From: Beijerinckiaceae bacterium
GTDB taxonomy: Bacteria > Pseudomonadota > Alphaproteobacteria > Rhizobiales > Beijerinckiaceae
DNA: 55,077 nt
Assembly (NCBI GenBank): GCA_947453205.1
Contig: CANGFT010000024.1
Coordinates: forward strand, 1 to 55,077
Direction of reading: 5' to 3'
The first letter of the stretch is position 1. Each line of letters begins with the position of its first letter. Positions 26,292-33,671 of the stretch are shown piece after piece. A program made the translations under genes and the position numbers. Under the pieces are notes generated by a model that was not told where the DNA came from, searched no databases, and was given only the letters and a program-made list of their open reading frames with translations.

Positions 26292-27130
26292 GGCGCCGCG
26301 AAAAGATCCATATGGCCGATCTGGCAGACCTGCGCGACGCGCCGGGCCTCGAGCCATGAGGCGACGTCGGCGGCGGGCACGCACCCCGTCTCCGCCACCG
26401 CCCCCGCCGCGCCCTCGGCGAGCGCCCCGATCAAGGGGGCTTCATCCGGCGCGGTGAGCGCCCAGGGGCTCGCGCCCTGCGTCACGGACCAGCCTGCGCC
26501 GCAGAAGGCCGCCGCCATCAACGCGAAAGCGCCGGGACCGGCGGCGCAGCCAAAACCCTTGTCGCTCGTCTGATGCGCATGGAAGGCGGCGAGAACCTGC
26601 GCGTCCGCGTCATGGGGCGGCGTCCAACGCTCGATCCCGTCGTAGGTCAGAACCGCGAGCAATGGCAGGCGCCGACGCAGCAGGGTCTCGCAGAAACGGG
26701 CCAGCCAATCGGGGGCGACGAGATCGAAAAAGGCCGCCGCCGTCACGAGATCGGCCGGGCGGTCCAGAACGGCTTCGAAATCACGCGCGAGATCGGCGGG
26801 TTCGAAATGAACCTCGATGCGCTTGCCGCCGCGCCAGAGATTCAGCGCGCCGCCTTCGATCGCTTCGGCCTTTTCGGCCCAGAGCGTCAACGCGGCCCGC
26901 GCCGCCTCCAGAAGCAGCGCATCAGCGTCCACCAACCGCCAGATCTGACCGTCCGGCAGATGCGGCGCCAGCGCCCGCAGATTGGAGCCCGAGCCGCAGC
27001 CAAGATCGACAAGGCGCGGCGCAGGATTGGCGGCGAGATGGGCGAGGGCCGCATCGCGCACGGCCTGGTTGCGGGCGCGGTGGTCGGCAGGCTCGCGCAG
27101 GGCGAGCCATTCAGCGGAAAATCCAGTCAT
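26288..27130 (-). CDS. SAM-dependent methyltransferase
   Basis: 280 aa from the ATG at 27128-27130 (MTGFSAEWLALREPADHRARN). The SAM-binding motif I is RLVDLGCGSGSNLRALAPHLP, with WRLVDADALLLEAAR as motif II and DLVTAAAFFDLVAPDWL further on. The fold is class I; the acceptor is unknown. Its ATG overlaps the glycosyltransferase stop by 4 bp, so it is coupled to it. It ends the leftward group dehydrogenase, PTPS homologue, glycosyltransferase, methyltransferase. Confidence 0.88.
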   Translation of the reverse strand: MTGFSAEWLALREPADHRARNQAVRDAALAHLAANPAPRLVDLGCGSGSNLRALAPHLPDGQIWRLVDADALLLEAARAALTLWAEKAEAIEGGALNLWRGGKRIEVHFEPADLARDFEAVLDRPADLVTAAAFFDLVAPDWLARFCETLLRRRLPLLAVLTYDGIERWTPPHDADAQVLAAFHAHQTSDKGFGCAAGPGAFALMAAAFCGAGWSVTQGASPWALTAPDEAPLIGALAEGAAGAVAETGCVPAADVASWLEARRVAQVCQIGHMDLFAAP

Positions 27131-28185
27131 GCAGCGGCTCCGGCGACGGATTGAAGGACTTGCGCGATGCGCCGCGCGCCATCGGGCCAGCGCGGCAGGC
27201 CCTGCCCGGCCGCCCATGAGGCCTGCGCAAGGCGGGCGCGCAGATCAGCCTCGGCGATGGCCGCGCGCAGGGCGGCGCGCAGGGCGGGAGCATCGCCGGG
27301 AGGGACTTTGAGCGCGGCGGCGTCGGGCACGGTCTCAGCCGCAGCGCCGCCAGTGGTCACGACCATGGGCAGGCCCCGCGCCATGGCCTCGCTCAGGACC
27401 ATGCCATAGCCCTCGTAAAGCGAGGGCAGGACGAAGAGATCGGCGCGCGCATAGGCCGCGCCCATGGCGGCCTCCGGCGCCTCGCCCGCCAGATGGACGC
27501 GCGCCTGCAGGCCATGGGCGGCGATGGCGGCGTTGAGTTCGGCGGCGCAGACCGGGTCGCGCTCGGGGCTGCCGATGATGGTGAGCCGCCAGGGCAGGTC
27601 CGTGAGGCCCGCCAAAGCCTCGACCAGAACGACATGCCCCTTGCGCGGGGTGATGGAGCCCACGGCCAGAAGCGCGGCCTCGCCGCCGCCAGAGCCCTCA
27701 AATCGGGGGGCGGGATCAGCGCCGGGCTCCGCCACGGTGACGCGCTCCCCCGGCACGCCGAAATCGGCGATGAGGGTAGCCCGCGTCGTCTCGCTCGTGA
27801 CGATCACATGGCGCGCATGGACGAGAACGGCGCGTTCATTGTCGATGAGCGCCTGCGCCGTCGCAGGATCAAGTCCGCTTTCGAGCCCGAGGGGATGATG
27901 GACCAGCGCCACCAGCGGCGTCGAAAGCCCCGCGACGCCTGCAGTCGGCAGGGCGCCCAGCGCCAGACCATCGACCAAGAGCACATCCGCCCGCGCCTCC
28001 CGGAGGAGCCGCAGGCTCTGCGCTGTGGCCTCGGCGTCCGGAAAGGGGAAGCCGTCGGGCAGGGCGAGATGGGCGGCCTCGACCCCGCAGGCCGGCAGCT
28101 CCGCCAGCATGCGCCGGTCATAGCCATAGCCGCCTGTCAGGGTCTCGAGGTCGCCGGGAATGGCGAAGAGCGCGCGAAGGCCCAA
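27127..28185 (-). CDS. Glycosyltransferase family 4 (GT-B)
   Basis: About 352 aa from a TTG at 28185, directly after the stop of the PTPS homologue and behind GAGGGCG. Starts at 28221 or 28230 would overlap that gene. Visible are the N-terminal FAIPGDLETLTGGYGYDRRMLAELP, LLAVGSITPRKGHVVLVEALAGL in the donor domain, and the E-X7-E-like motif LPSLYEGYGMVLSEAMARGLPMV. It would transfer a nucleotide-activated sugar. Its tight coupling to the PTPS homologue and the methyltransferase suggests that a small pterin- or flavin-like molecule is the acceptor. That is inference. Confidence 0.87.
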   Translation of the reverse strand: MGLRALFAIPGDLETLTGGYGYDRRMLAELPACGVEAAHLALPDGFPFPDAEATAQSLRLLREARADVLLVDGLALGALPTAGVAGLSTPLVALVHHPLGLESGLDPATAQALIDNERAVLVHARHVIVTSETTRATLIADFGVPGERVTVAEPGADPAPRFEGSGGGEAALLAVGSITPRKGHVVLVEALAGLTDLPWRLTIIGSPERDPVCAAELNAAIAAHGLQARVHLAGEAPEAAMGAAYARADLFVLPSLYEGYGMVLSEAMARGLPMVVTTGGAAAETVPDAAALKVPPGDAPALRAALRAAIAEADLRARLAQASWAAGQGLPRWPDGARRIAQVLQSVAGAAA

Positions 28186-28186
28186 G

Positions 28187-28585
28187 CTAGACCGCGCCCT
28201 CGTACCAGGCCCGCGCCACATGGGATTCATGCAGATTGACGCGAATCTTCACGATGCCTTCCCCGCCCGGCCCAAGCGCGCCGGAGCGCGCGGCGTCGGC
28301 CATGGCGTCGAAGATATATTTAGAGAGATATTCGGTCGTGGTCTGCTTGCCCGCGAACTGGGGGAGTTCATCGAGGTTCTGGTAATTGAGCGGGCCGAGC
28401 GTGGCCTTGAGCGCGTCATGGGCGCGGCCGATGTCCACCACGACACCGTCAGCAGTGATCTCCTCGCGGAAGAAGGCGACATCGACGACGAAGGTCGCCC
28501 CATGGAGCTTTTGCGCGGGGCCGAACAGCTCCCCCTTGAAACTATGCGCGATCATGATGTGGTCGCGCACTTCGACGGCGAACAT
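28187..28585 (-). CDS. 6-pyruvoyl-/6-carboxy-tetrahydropterin synthase homologue (QueD family)
   Basis: 132 aa behind AGGAG. The T-fold enzyme is recognised by FAVEVRDHIMIAHSFKGELFGPAQKLHGATFVVDVAFF, whose histidines H14 and H28 are candidate zinc ligands, and by NYQNLDELPQFAGKQTTTEYLSKYIF, where queuosine and pterin enzymes have LNDLP...PTTE. The usual HGHXY of QueD reads LHGATF here, so one zinc histidine appears to be replaced or shifted. No queC, queE or queF is nearby. The neighbours are a glycosyltransferase and a methyltransferase. A role in a modified pterin is more likely than queuosine, but this is unproved. Confidence 0.83.
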   Translation of the reverse strand: MFAVEVRDHIMIAHSFKGELFGPAQKLHGATFVVDVAFFREEITADGVVVDIGRAHDALKATLGPLNYQNLDELPQFAGKQTTTEYLSKYIFDAMADAARSGALGPGGEGIVKIRVNLHESHVARAWYEGAV

Positions 28586-28720
28586 GGGCAGCTCCTGGCT
28601 GAGGTGGAATGGGCGCAGTGTAGCTGTATTTACGGGGAAAGCTATTGATGGACCATTGCAGCGCGATTCAACGAGCCGTCCCAGAGCTCCCCACGCCCCC
28701 GGATCCTTAGCCCCAGGGCA
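28586..28720 (-). promoter_or_regulatory. Leader/promoter region of the PTPS-homologue gene
   Basis: These 135 bp lie between the direct repeats and the gene start. A weak sigma70-like pair can be drawn on the minus strand (TTGAAT at 28671-28666, ATCAAT 16 bp further). The position argues for an internal promoter in the dehydrogenase-to-methyltransferase group. Confidence 0.3.
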
Positions 28721-28786
28721 TCCGCCAATTAGAAATCAAACTTCCGCTAATTAGAAGTCTGAGCTCCGCTGATTAGAAGTCAGCCG
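28721..28786. repeat. Three 22-bp direct repeats (iteron-like operator)
   Basis: Three head-to-tail units of exactly 22 bp start at 28721, 28743 and 28765. They share TCCGCyrATTAGAArTC and differ in the last 5 bp. The last unit enters the 3' end of the dehydrogenase gene. The unit equals two turns of B-DNA, so a regulator would bind three times on one face. The middle unit is itself partly palindromic (ACTTC...GAAGT on the minus strand). Confidence 0.8.
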
Positions 28787-29814
28787 CCCTCGGAGCCCTC
28801 ATATCTCACCACCGTCGCCAGCCCCTTCGCGCCGGGCGCCAGCAGCTGCGGCAGGGCCTTGGGCAGGTCGGCGAAGGGGACTTCGGCGGTGATGAGCGCG
28901 TCAAGACGCGGATCGGCCAGCAGCTCCACCGCCTTGGCGAGGCGGCGCGCATAGGTCCAGCGGGGGCGGCGCGTCGCCGCGACATGGCCGACCTGCGAGG
29001 AGACGAAGCTGAGCCTGCGGCTATGGAAGGCGCCGCCGAGGGGGGCGGGCACATCGCCCTCGCCATACCAGCTCAGCTCCACCACCCGCGCCTCGAGCCC
29101 AGCCGCGCCCAGCGCAGCCTTGAGCCCGGCGGCGGCGGCGCTGGCGTGAAAGACCACATCAGCGTCCCCCGGCGCGCCATAATCGCCCGGGACGGCGAAA
29201 CGCGCGCCAAAGCTTTCGGCGATGGGGCGTCGGCCCGCATCCAGATCGACCACCGTCACATCAGCCCCCGGCAGTCCGGCGGCGAGATAGGCGACGAGCA
29301 GGCCCACGAGCCCCGCGCCGACCACCGTCACCCGGTCGCCCGGCCCCGCGCCGGAATCCCAGAGCGCATTGAGCGCGGTCTCCATATTGGCGGCGATGAC
29401 CGCCCGGCGGGGGGAAAGACCGGCGGGCAGCGGCGTGAGCATGGCCAGGGGCGCGGCGAACAGGGTCTGGTGCGGATGCAGGCAAAAGACGGCGCGGCCC
29501 ACGAGATCGGGCGCATCGGGCGCATCCTCCACAAGGCCCACCGCGCAATAGCCATATTTGACCGGAAAAGGCAGAGATCCTTCCTGAAGGGGGGCGCTCA
29601 TGCGTTCGAATTCGGAGGCGGGAACCCGCCCGTTGAAGACCAGCCGCTCGGTGCCGCGGCTCAGGCCCGACCAGAGCGTGCGCACCAGCGCCTGCCCGGG
29701 ACCGGACGCCGCCTTGGCCGGGCGCAAGTCCGCGACGCCTGATGCAACGTACCAGAGGGCCTGCGCCTCTCTTCCGGCCAGGGTTTTGATCTCGACCACG
29801 CGCGCCGCTCCCAC
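28780..29814 (-). CDS. Zinc-type MDR dehydrogenase
   Basis: 344 aa from GTG at 29812-29814 behind GAGGCGGG. The Rossmann motif is TVVGAGLVGLLVAYLAAGLPGADVTVVDLD. The N-terminal GroES-like part (RTLWSGLSRGTERLVFNG, VKYGYCAVGLVEDAPD) belongs to the threonine/sorbitol dehydrogenase group but lacks the GHE zinc motif, so a catalytic zinc is doubtful. It may oxidise or reduce a side-chain alcohol of the cluster product. It is first in the leftward group with the PTPS homologue, glycosyltransferase and methyltransferase, separated from them by the 22-bp repeats. Confidence 0.85.
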   Translation of the reverse strand: MGAARVVEIKTLAGREAQALWYVASGVADLRPAKAASGPGQALVRTLWSGLSRGTERLVFNGRVPASEFERMSAPLQEGSLPFPVKYGYCAVGLVEDAPDAPDLVGRAVFCLHPHQTLFAAPLAMLTPLPAGLSPRRAVIAANMETALNALWDSGAGPGDRVTVVGAGLVGLLVAYLAAGLPGADVTVVDLDAGRRPIAESFGARFAVPGDYGAPGDADVVFHASAAAAGLKAALGAAGLEARVVELSWYGEGDVPAPLGGAFHSRRLSFVSSQVGHVAATRRPRWTYARRLAKAVELLADPRLDALITAEVPFADLPKALPQLLAPGAKGLATVVRYEGSEGG

Positions 29815-29887
29815 TATGTTCCCGCCTCGCTACGACATCCGCAGCGCCAATTCCAGCCGGTCCCGCCCGAAAGGCATGTAAGAGCCG

Positions 29888-31708
29888 ATGACAGACCCCG
29901 CAACAGAGTTGACGCCCACGGGCCTGCAGAGCGTCTCCGAACTGGCAGGGCGGCGCCGCATCGCCTTCCTGTCCAGCGGCGCAGTCTATGCGGGGCTGCT
30001 GCTCTGGCTGGCGCAGATCCTTGGCGCAGGCGGGTGGAGCGTGATTGATGCGCTCATCTTTCTGTGCTTCGCCATCGCCGCGCCCTGGAGCGTGCTGGGC
30101 GTCTGGAACGCTCTGCTCGGCCTCTATCTGCTGCGCCGCAGCGACGCCATGATGCGCGTGGCGCCCTTCGCGCAAGCCGGCGACGGGCAGGCCCCCATCA
30201 CCGCCAGCACCGCCATCCTCATGACCATCCGCAACGAGGATCCAGCGCGGGCCTTCGCGCGGCTTGAGACGGTGAAGGCGAGCATCGACGCCACCGGCGC
30301 GGGCGCAAGTTTCTGCTATTACGTCCTGAGCGACACCAGCGAGGCCGATGTAGGCGCGCAAGAAGAGGCCGCCTTCGCCGCATGGGGCGCGCGCGAGGGC
30401 GACGACGCGACGCGGCTCTTCTATCGCCGCCGCACCAGCAACGAAGGCTTCAAGGCCGGCAATCTCCGCGACTTCTGCAACCGCTGGGGCGCAAACCATG
30501 AGTTCATGATCCCCCTCGACGCCGACAGCCTCATGTCCGGCGAAACGATCCTGCGGATGGTGCGCATCGGGCAGGCCTATCCAAAGCTCGGCATCTTGCA
30601 GAGCCTCGTCGTCGGCGCCCCCTCGACCTCGGCCTTCGCGCGGCTCTTTCAGTTCGGCATGCGTCAGGGCATGCGGCCCTACACCATGGGCAGCGCATGG
30701 TGGGCGGGCGATTGCGGACCCTTCTGGGGCCATAATGCGCTCGTGCGCATCGCGCCCTTCATTCACGCCTGCGACCTGCCGGAGCTGCCGGGCAGGCCTC
30801 CGCTTGGCGGCCCTATCCTGAGCCACGATCAGGTCGAGGCGGTGCTGATGCGCCGGGCGGGCTTCGAAGTTCGGGTCCTGCCGGAGGAATGCGGCAGCTA
30901 TGAAGACAATCCGCCGACCCTGCTGGAGTTCACCCGCCGCGACCTGCGGTGGTGCCAGGGCAACATGCAATATCTGAAGCTGCTGGGCCTGAAGGGCATC
31001 AAGCCCATGAGCCGCTTCCAGCTGATCTGGGCGATCATGATGTTCATGGGCGTGCCCGCATGGACGGCGATCATATTGCTGGGCGCGCTGAAGCCCTTCG
31101 ATGGCGAGGACATGGCGCAGTTTCCCGCGGGCTCGGCCATCGGGCTCTATATGGTCTTCCTGCTGATGTATCTTGCGCCCAAGCTCGCAGGCTTCATCGA
31201 CATCGCCATGACCCCGGGCGAGATGAGGCGCTATGGCGGGGTGCTGCGGTTCAGCCTGGGCTGTCTTGCCGAACTCTCCTTCTCGCTGCTGCTGGGCGCG
31301 GCGACCACCTTGCGCACGAGCCTCTTCATGATCGGGCTCTTGTTCGGGCGCTCGGTCATCTGGAACGGGCAGGCGCGCGACGCCCATGCCCTGTCCTACG
31401 CCACCGCCTTTGCGGGCCTGTGGCCGCAGACGCTCTTTGGCGCGGCCCTGTTCATCGTCACGGGTTTGAACGCGCCCAACCTGCTCCTCTGGTCGCTGCC
31501 CCTGACGCTGGGCTATGTCATCGCCACGCCCTTCGCCGTCTTCACGGCCTCGCCGGCCTTGGGAGAGCTGATTTCGCGATGGAGGCTCTGCGCCCTGCCC
31601 GAAGAGATCGCGCCGCCCGCCATTCTCATCGCCCTCGACGAAACCCTTGCGCAACGCGCCAAAAGCGACGCGCAAGACCATGCCTCCACTGCAAGGACTT
31701 TCGCATGA
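29888..31708 (+). CDS. opgH: Glucans biosynthesis glucosyltransferase OpgH (MdoH)
   Basis: 606 aa inner-membrane glycosyltransferase that builds the beta-glucan backbone of osmoregulated periplasmic glucans. It has hydrophobic segments at both ends around a GT2 domain: ILMTIRNEDPARAFARLE, RRTSNEGFKAGNLRDFC, the metal-binding DADSLMSG, and EDNPPTLLEFTRRDLRWCQGNMQYLKLL, the QXXRW-like acceptor site. It is about 240 residues shorter than the E. coli protein, as is usual in alphaproteobacteria. No opgG is present. Its stop overlaps the start of a secreted protein of unknown function (ATGATG/TGA). Confidence 0.94.
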   Translation: MTDPATELTPTGLQSVSELAGRRRIAFLSSGAVYAGLLLWLAQILGAGGWSVIDALIFLCFAIAAPWSVLGVWNALLGLYLLRRSDAMMRVAPFAQAGDGQAPITASTAILMTIRNEDPARAFARLETVKASIDATGAGASFCYYVLSDTSEADVGAQEEAAFAAWGAREGDDATRLFYRRRTSNEGFKAGNLRDFCNRWGANHEFMIPLDADSLMSGETILRMVRIGQAYPKLGILQSLVVGAPSTSAFARLFQFGMRQGMRPYTMGSAWWAGDCGPFWGHNALVRIAPFIHACDLPELPGRPPLGGPILSHDQVEAVLMRRAGFEVRVLPEECGSYEDNPPTLLEFTRRDLRWCQGNMQYLKLLGLKGIKPMSRFQLIWAIMMFMGVPAWTAIILLGALKPFDGEDMAQFPAGSAIGLYMVFLLMYLAPKLAGFIDIAMTPGEMRRYGGVLRFSLGCLAELSFSLLLGAATTLRTSLFMIGLLFGRSVIWNGQARDAHALSYATAFAGLWPQTLFGAALFIVTGLNAPNLLLWSLPLTLGYVIATPFAVFTASPALGELISRWRLCALPEEIAPPAILIALDETLAQRAKSDAQDHASTARTFA

Positions 31709-32721
31709 TGCGCCCGTTCATCGCCTCGCTTTTCCTGAGCGCCCTCGCGGCCCTGCCAGCCGTCGCCCAGCAAAAGCCCCCGGCCTCGACCCTCACCACC
31801 ATCGACAAGCCCTTCGTGCCCGCCCATGGCATCGACCCTGATGAAGTCCCCGTCGATGTCGTCAACAAGACCGTCCCCGTGCTCTGCGCGGAGAAGGACA
31901 ATGTGCAGATCGACTTCATCTCGCCGGTGGTGCGCCATTTCCGCATCCAGGCGGCGCATCCCGCCTATATCAACACGATCAATTCCGATCGCTTTGCGCC
32001 GGACTTCACGGCCTGCGACATGACGCGCGACCCCTCCTTCAAGGCCGACAATTCCCGCCGCGTCACCTTCTGGGAGACGCCGGAATTCTGGCTGACGGGC
32101 TATGCCTTCCCCAGCTTCTGGCGCCCCGCCACCGTGCCCGTGCGTGTGGGCGAGCGCGTGGAGAACGGACTGCATCTCGTGCAGCTCTGGATGCGCTATC
32201 GCGAGCGCGCCGAAGAAATCCTCGTCTTCTATCCCGCCGACGGCTACTGGCGCGTTCGCCCCCTGCCCTTCGGGGACATGCGCTGGACGGCCTATGGATC
32301 GTCCTTCCTGCTGGGGCCGGTCGAAATTCAGGAGCGACCCATCGTGGCGCTGAAGGATGTGGCCTTCGATCCCGCGACGAAAACCTTCACGCTGAATTTC
32401 ATGAAAGGCGGCTCGGCGACGATCAAGATCGACTCCATCGATCAGGAGCGCATCGCGCTTGACGTCAGCCTGTCCGACGCCATGCCCCCCGGCGCGCCCT
32501 TCGTCACGCTGCGCTCCATGTACGCCACGGAATTCAACTCTGATGTGGCGCGGCTGGCCTGGCGCAGCAAGGGCGGCGAGGGCTGGGGCGAGGCGCCCAT
32601 CACCACATTCAAGCAAACAAAGGCGACGGAATTGTGGGCGGGGCGCACCACGCCCTCGATCCATAACCTCTCCGCGCCCGACATGATCTTCAGCCACTTC
32701 AAGGGCCAGCCGACAAAGTGA
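31705..32721 (+). CDS. Secreted protein of unknown function in the opgH operon
   Basis: 338 aa from the ATG at 31705, overlapping the opgH stop. The N-terminus is a signal peptide (MMRPFIASLFLSALAALPAVAQQ). I recognise no domain. The mature part is rich in aromatic and charged residues (FWETPEFWLTGYAFPSFWRPATVPVRVGERVENGLHLVQLWMRY), as in beta-sandwich carbohydrate-binding proteins. It has two cysteines (CAEKDN, TACDMTRD) that may pair in the periplasm. By position it may replace OpgG in handling the nascent glucan. This is inference from context only. Confidence 0.8.
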   Translation: MMRPFIASLFLSALAALPAVAQQKPPASTLTTIDKPFVPAHGIDPDEVPVDVVNKTVPVLCAEKDNVQIDFISPVVRHFRIQAAHPAYINTINSDRFAPDFTACDMTRDPSFKADNSRRVTFWETPEFWLTGYAFPSFWRPATVPVRVGERVENGLHLVQLWMRYRERAEEILVFYPADGYWRVRPLPFGDMRWTAYGSSFLLGPVEIQERPIVALKDVAFDPATKTFTLNFMKGGSATIKIDSIDQERIALDVSLSDAMPPGAPFVTLRSMYATEFNSDVARLAWRSKGGEGWGEAPITTFKQTKATELWAGRTTPSIHNLSAPDMIFSHFKGQPTK

Positions 32722-33671
32722 GCGGCGGCGCCCGGACAGCCCGCATCGAGGCCATCGACGCGCTGCGCGGCGTGGCGCTGGCGGGCATGTTCGTCTTTCA
32801 TCTGATCTGGGATCTCGGCTACTTCCGCCTCGTCTCGCCCGATCTGCCCTATGAGCCTGCGGTCATGGGCTTCGGGCATGTGGTGGCGGGAAGCTTTCTG
32901 TTTCTGGTCGGCGTGAGTCTGGCGCTGTCCTCGCGCAACGGCGTCGACCTGCGCGCGTTCTGGAGGCGCCTTTTGACGATCTGCGCCGCGGCGGCGGGCG
33001 TCACCGCGGTCACCTTCTGGCTCTTTCCCGAGAGCTTCATCTTCTTCGGGATCCTGCATTGCATCGCCCTGTCGAGCCTGCTGGCCTTGCCGCTGTTGAA
33101 AGCGCCGCTGTGGATGGTGGCGACGATCATGGCGGGCGCGCTGGCGGCGCCGCTGCTCATCGCCTCGCCCATTTTCGATGCGCCGCAATTCTGGTGGCTG
33201 GGGCTTGGAACGCGCGAGCCGCTCAGCAACGACTGGCGCCCGCTGCTGCCCTATTTCGGCGTCGTGCTCGCCGGTTTGATCGCAGGGCGCATGCCTTTGC
33301 CCACAGGGGTCAGCGCGTGGCGCGCGCAGGGCCGCCCTGGCGCAGCCCTCGTCTGGGGCGGGCGCCATTCACTGCTCATTTATCTTGGCCATCAGCCGGT
33401 GTTTCTGGCGATTCTTTTTCTGCTCGCGCGCGCAGCGGCGCCCCAGCCCGTCATCCCCGCCGGCGGGGAGCCCTTCGTGGCGAGCTGCGCCGCCCAATGC
33501 GTCGCAACCGGCGGCGGCCCCCAGTCCTGCCGGAGCGCATGCGGCTGCATCGCCAGCGAGATCCATCAGCAGCCGCCGATCTGGGAACGGCTCATCCGCG
33601 ACGGCCTGACGCCCGCCGATCAGGAGGCGATCAACGGCATGACCCGCCAGTGCATCCGCGCCACCCGCTGA
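32718..33671 (+). CDS. DUF1624 membrane protein (heparan-alpha-glucosaminide acetyltransferase-like)
   Basis: 317 aa from GTG at 32718, overlapping the previous stop (GTGA). The family signature is IEAIDALRGVALAGMFVFHLIWDLGYFRL, followed by about seven hydrophobic segments with FFGILHCIALSSLLALPLL and LLIYLGHQPVFLAILFL. Relatives acetylate sugars across a membrane, so it may acylate the periplasmic glucan made by OpgH. A C-terminal tail of about 75 residues is unusual: it has six cysteines in CAAQCVATGGGPQSCRSACGC, probably disulphide-linked in the periplasm. Third gene of the opgH operon. Confidence 0.85.
   Translation: MSGGARTARIEAIDALRGVALAGMFVFHLIWDLGYFRLVSPDLPYEPAVMGFGHVVAGSFLFLVGVSLALSSRNGVDLRAFWRRLLTICAAAAGVTAVTFWLFPESFIFFGILHCIALSSLLALPLLKAPLWMVATIMAGALAAPLLIASPIFDAPQFWWLGLGTREPLSNDWRPLLPYFGVVLAGLIAGRMPLPTGVSAWRAQGRPGAALVWGGRHSLLIYLGHQPVFLAILFLLARAAAPQPVIPAGGEPFVASCAAQCVATGGGPQSCRSACGCIASEIHQQPPIWERLIRDGLTPADQEAINGMTRQCIRATR

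Noticed and set aside
28721-28786. CRISPR-like reading of the three 22-bp repeats
   Set aside because: The units are directly adjacent with no spacers, and no cas gene is nearby.
29261-31681. 806-codon open frame on the minus strand across opgH
   Set aside because: Antisense shadow in GC-rich DNA. OpgH motifs are intact on the other strand, and the Gln/Arg/His-rich product is typical of antisense frames.
30949-31704. In-frame 5' extension of the secreted protein downstream of opgH
   Set aside because: It lies inside opgH in another frame. The ATG at 31705 with a signal peptide and stop-start overlap is the natural start.
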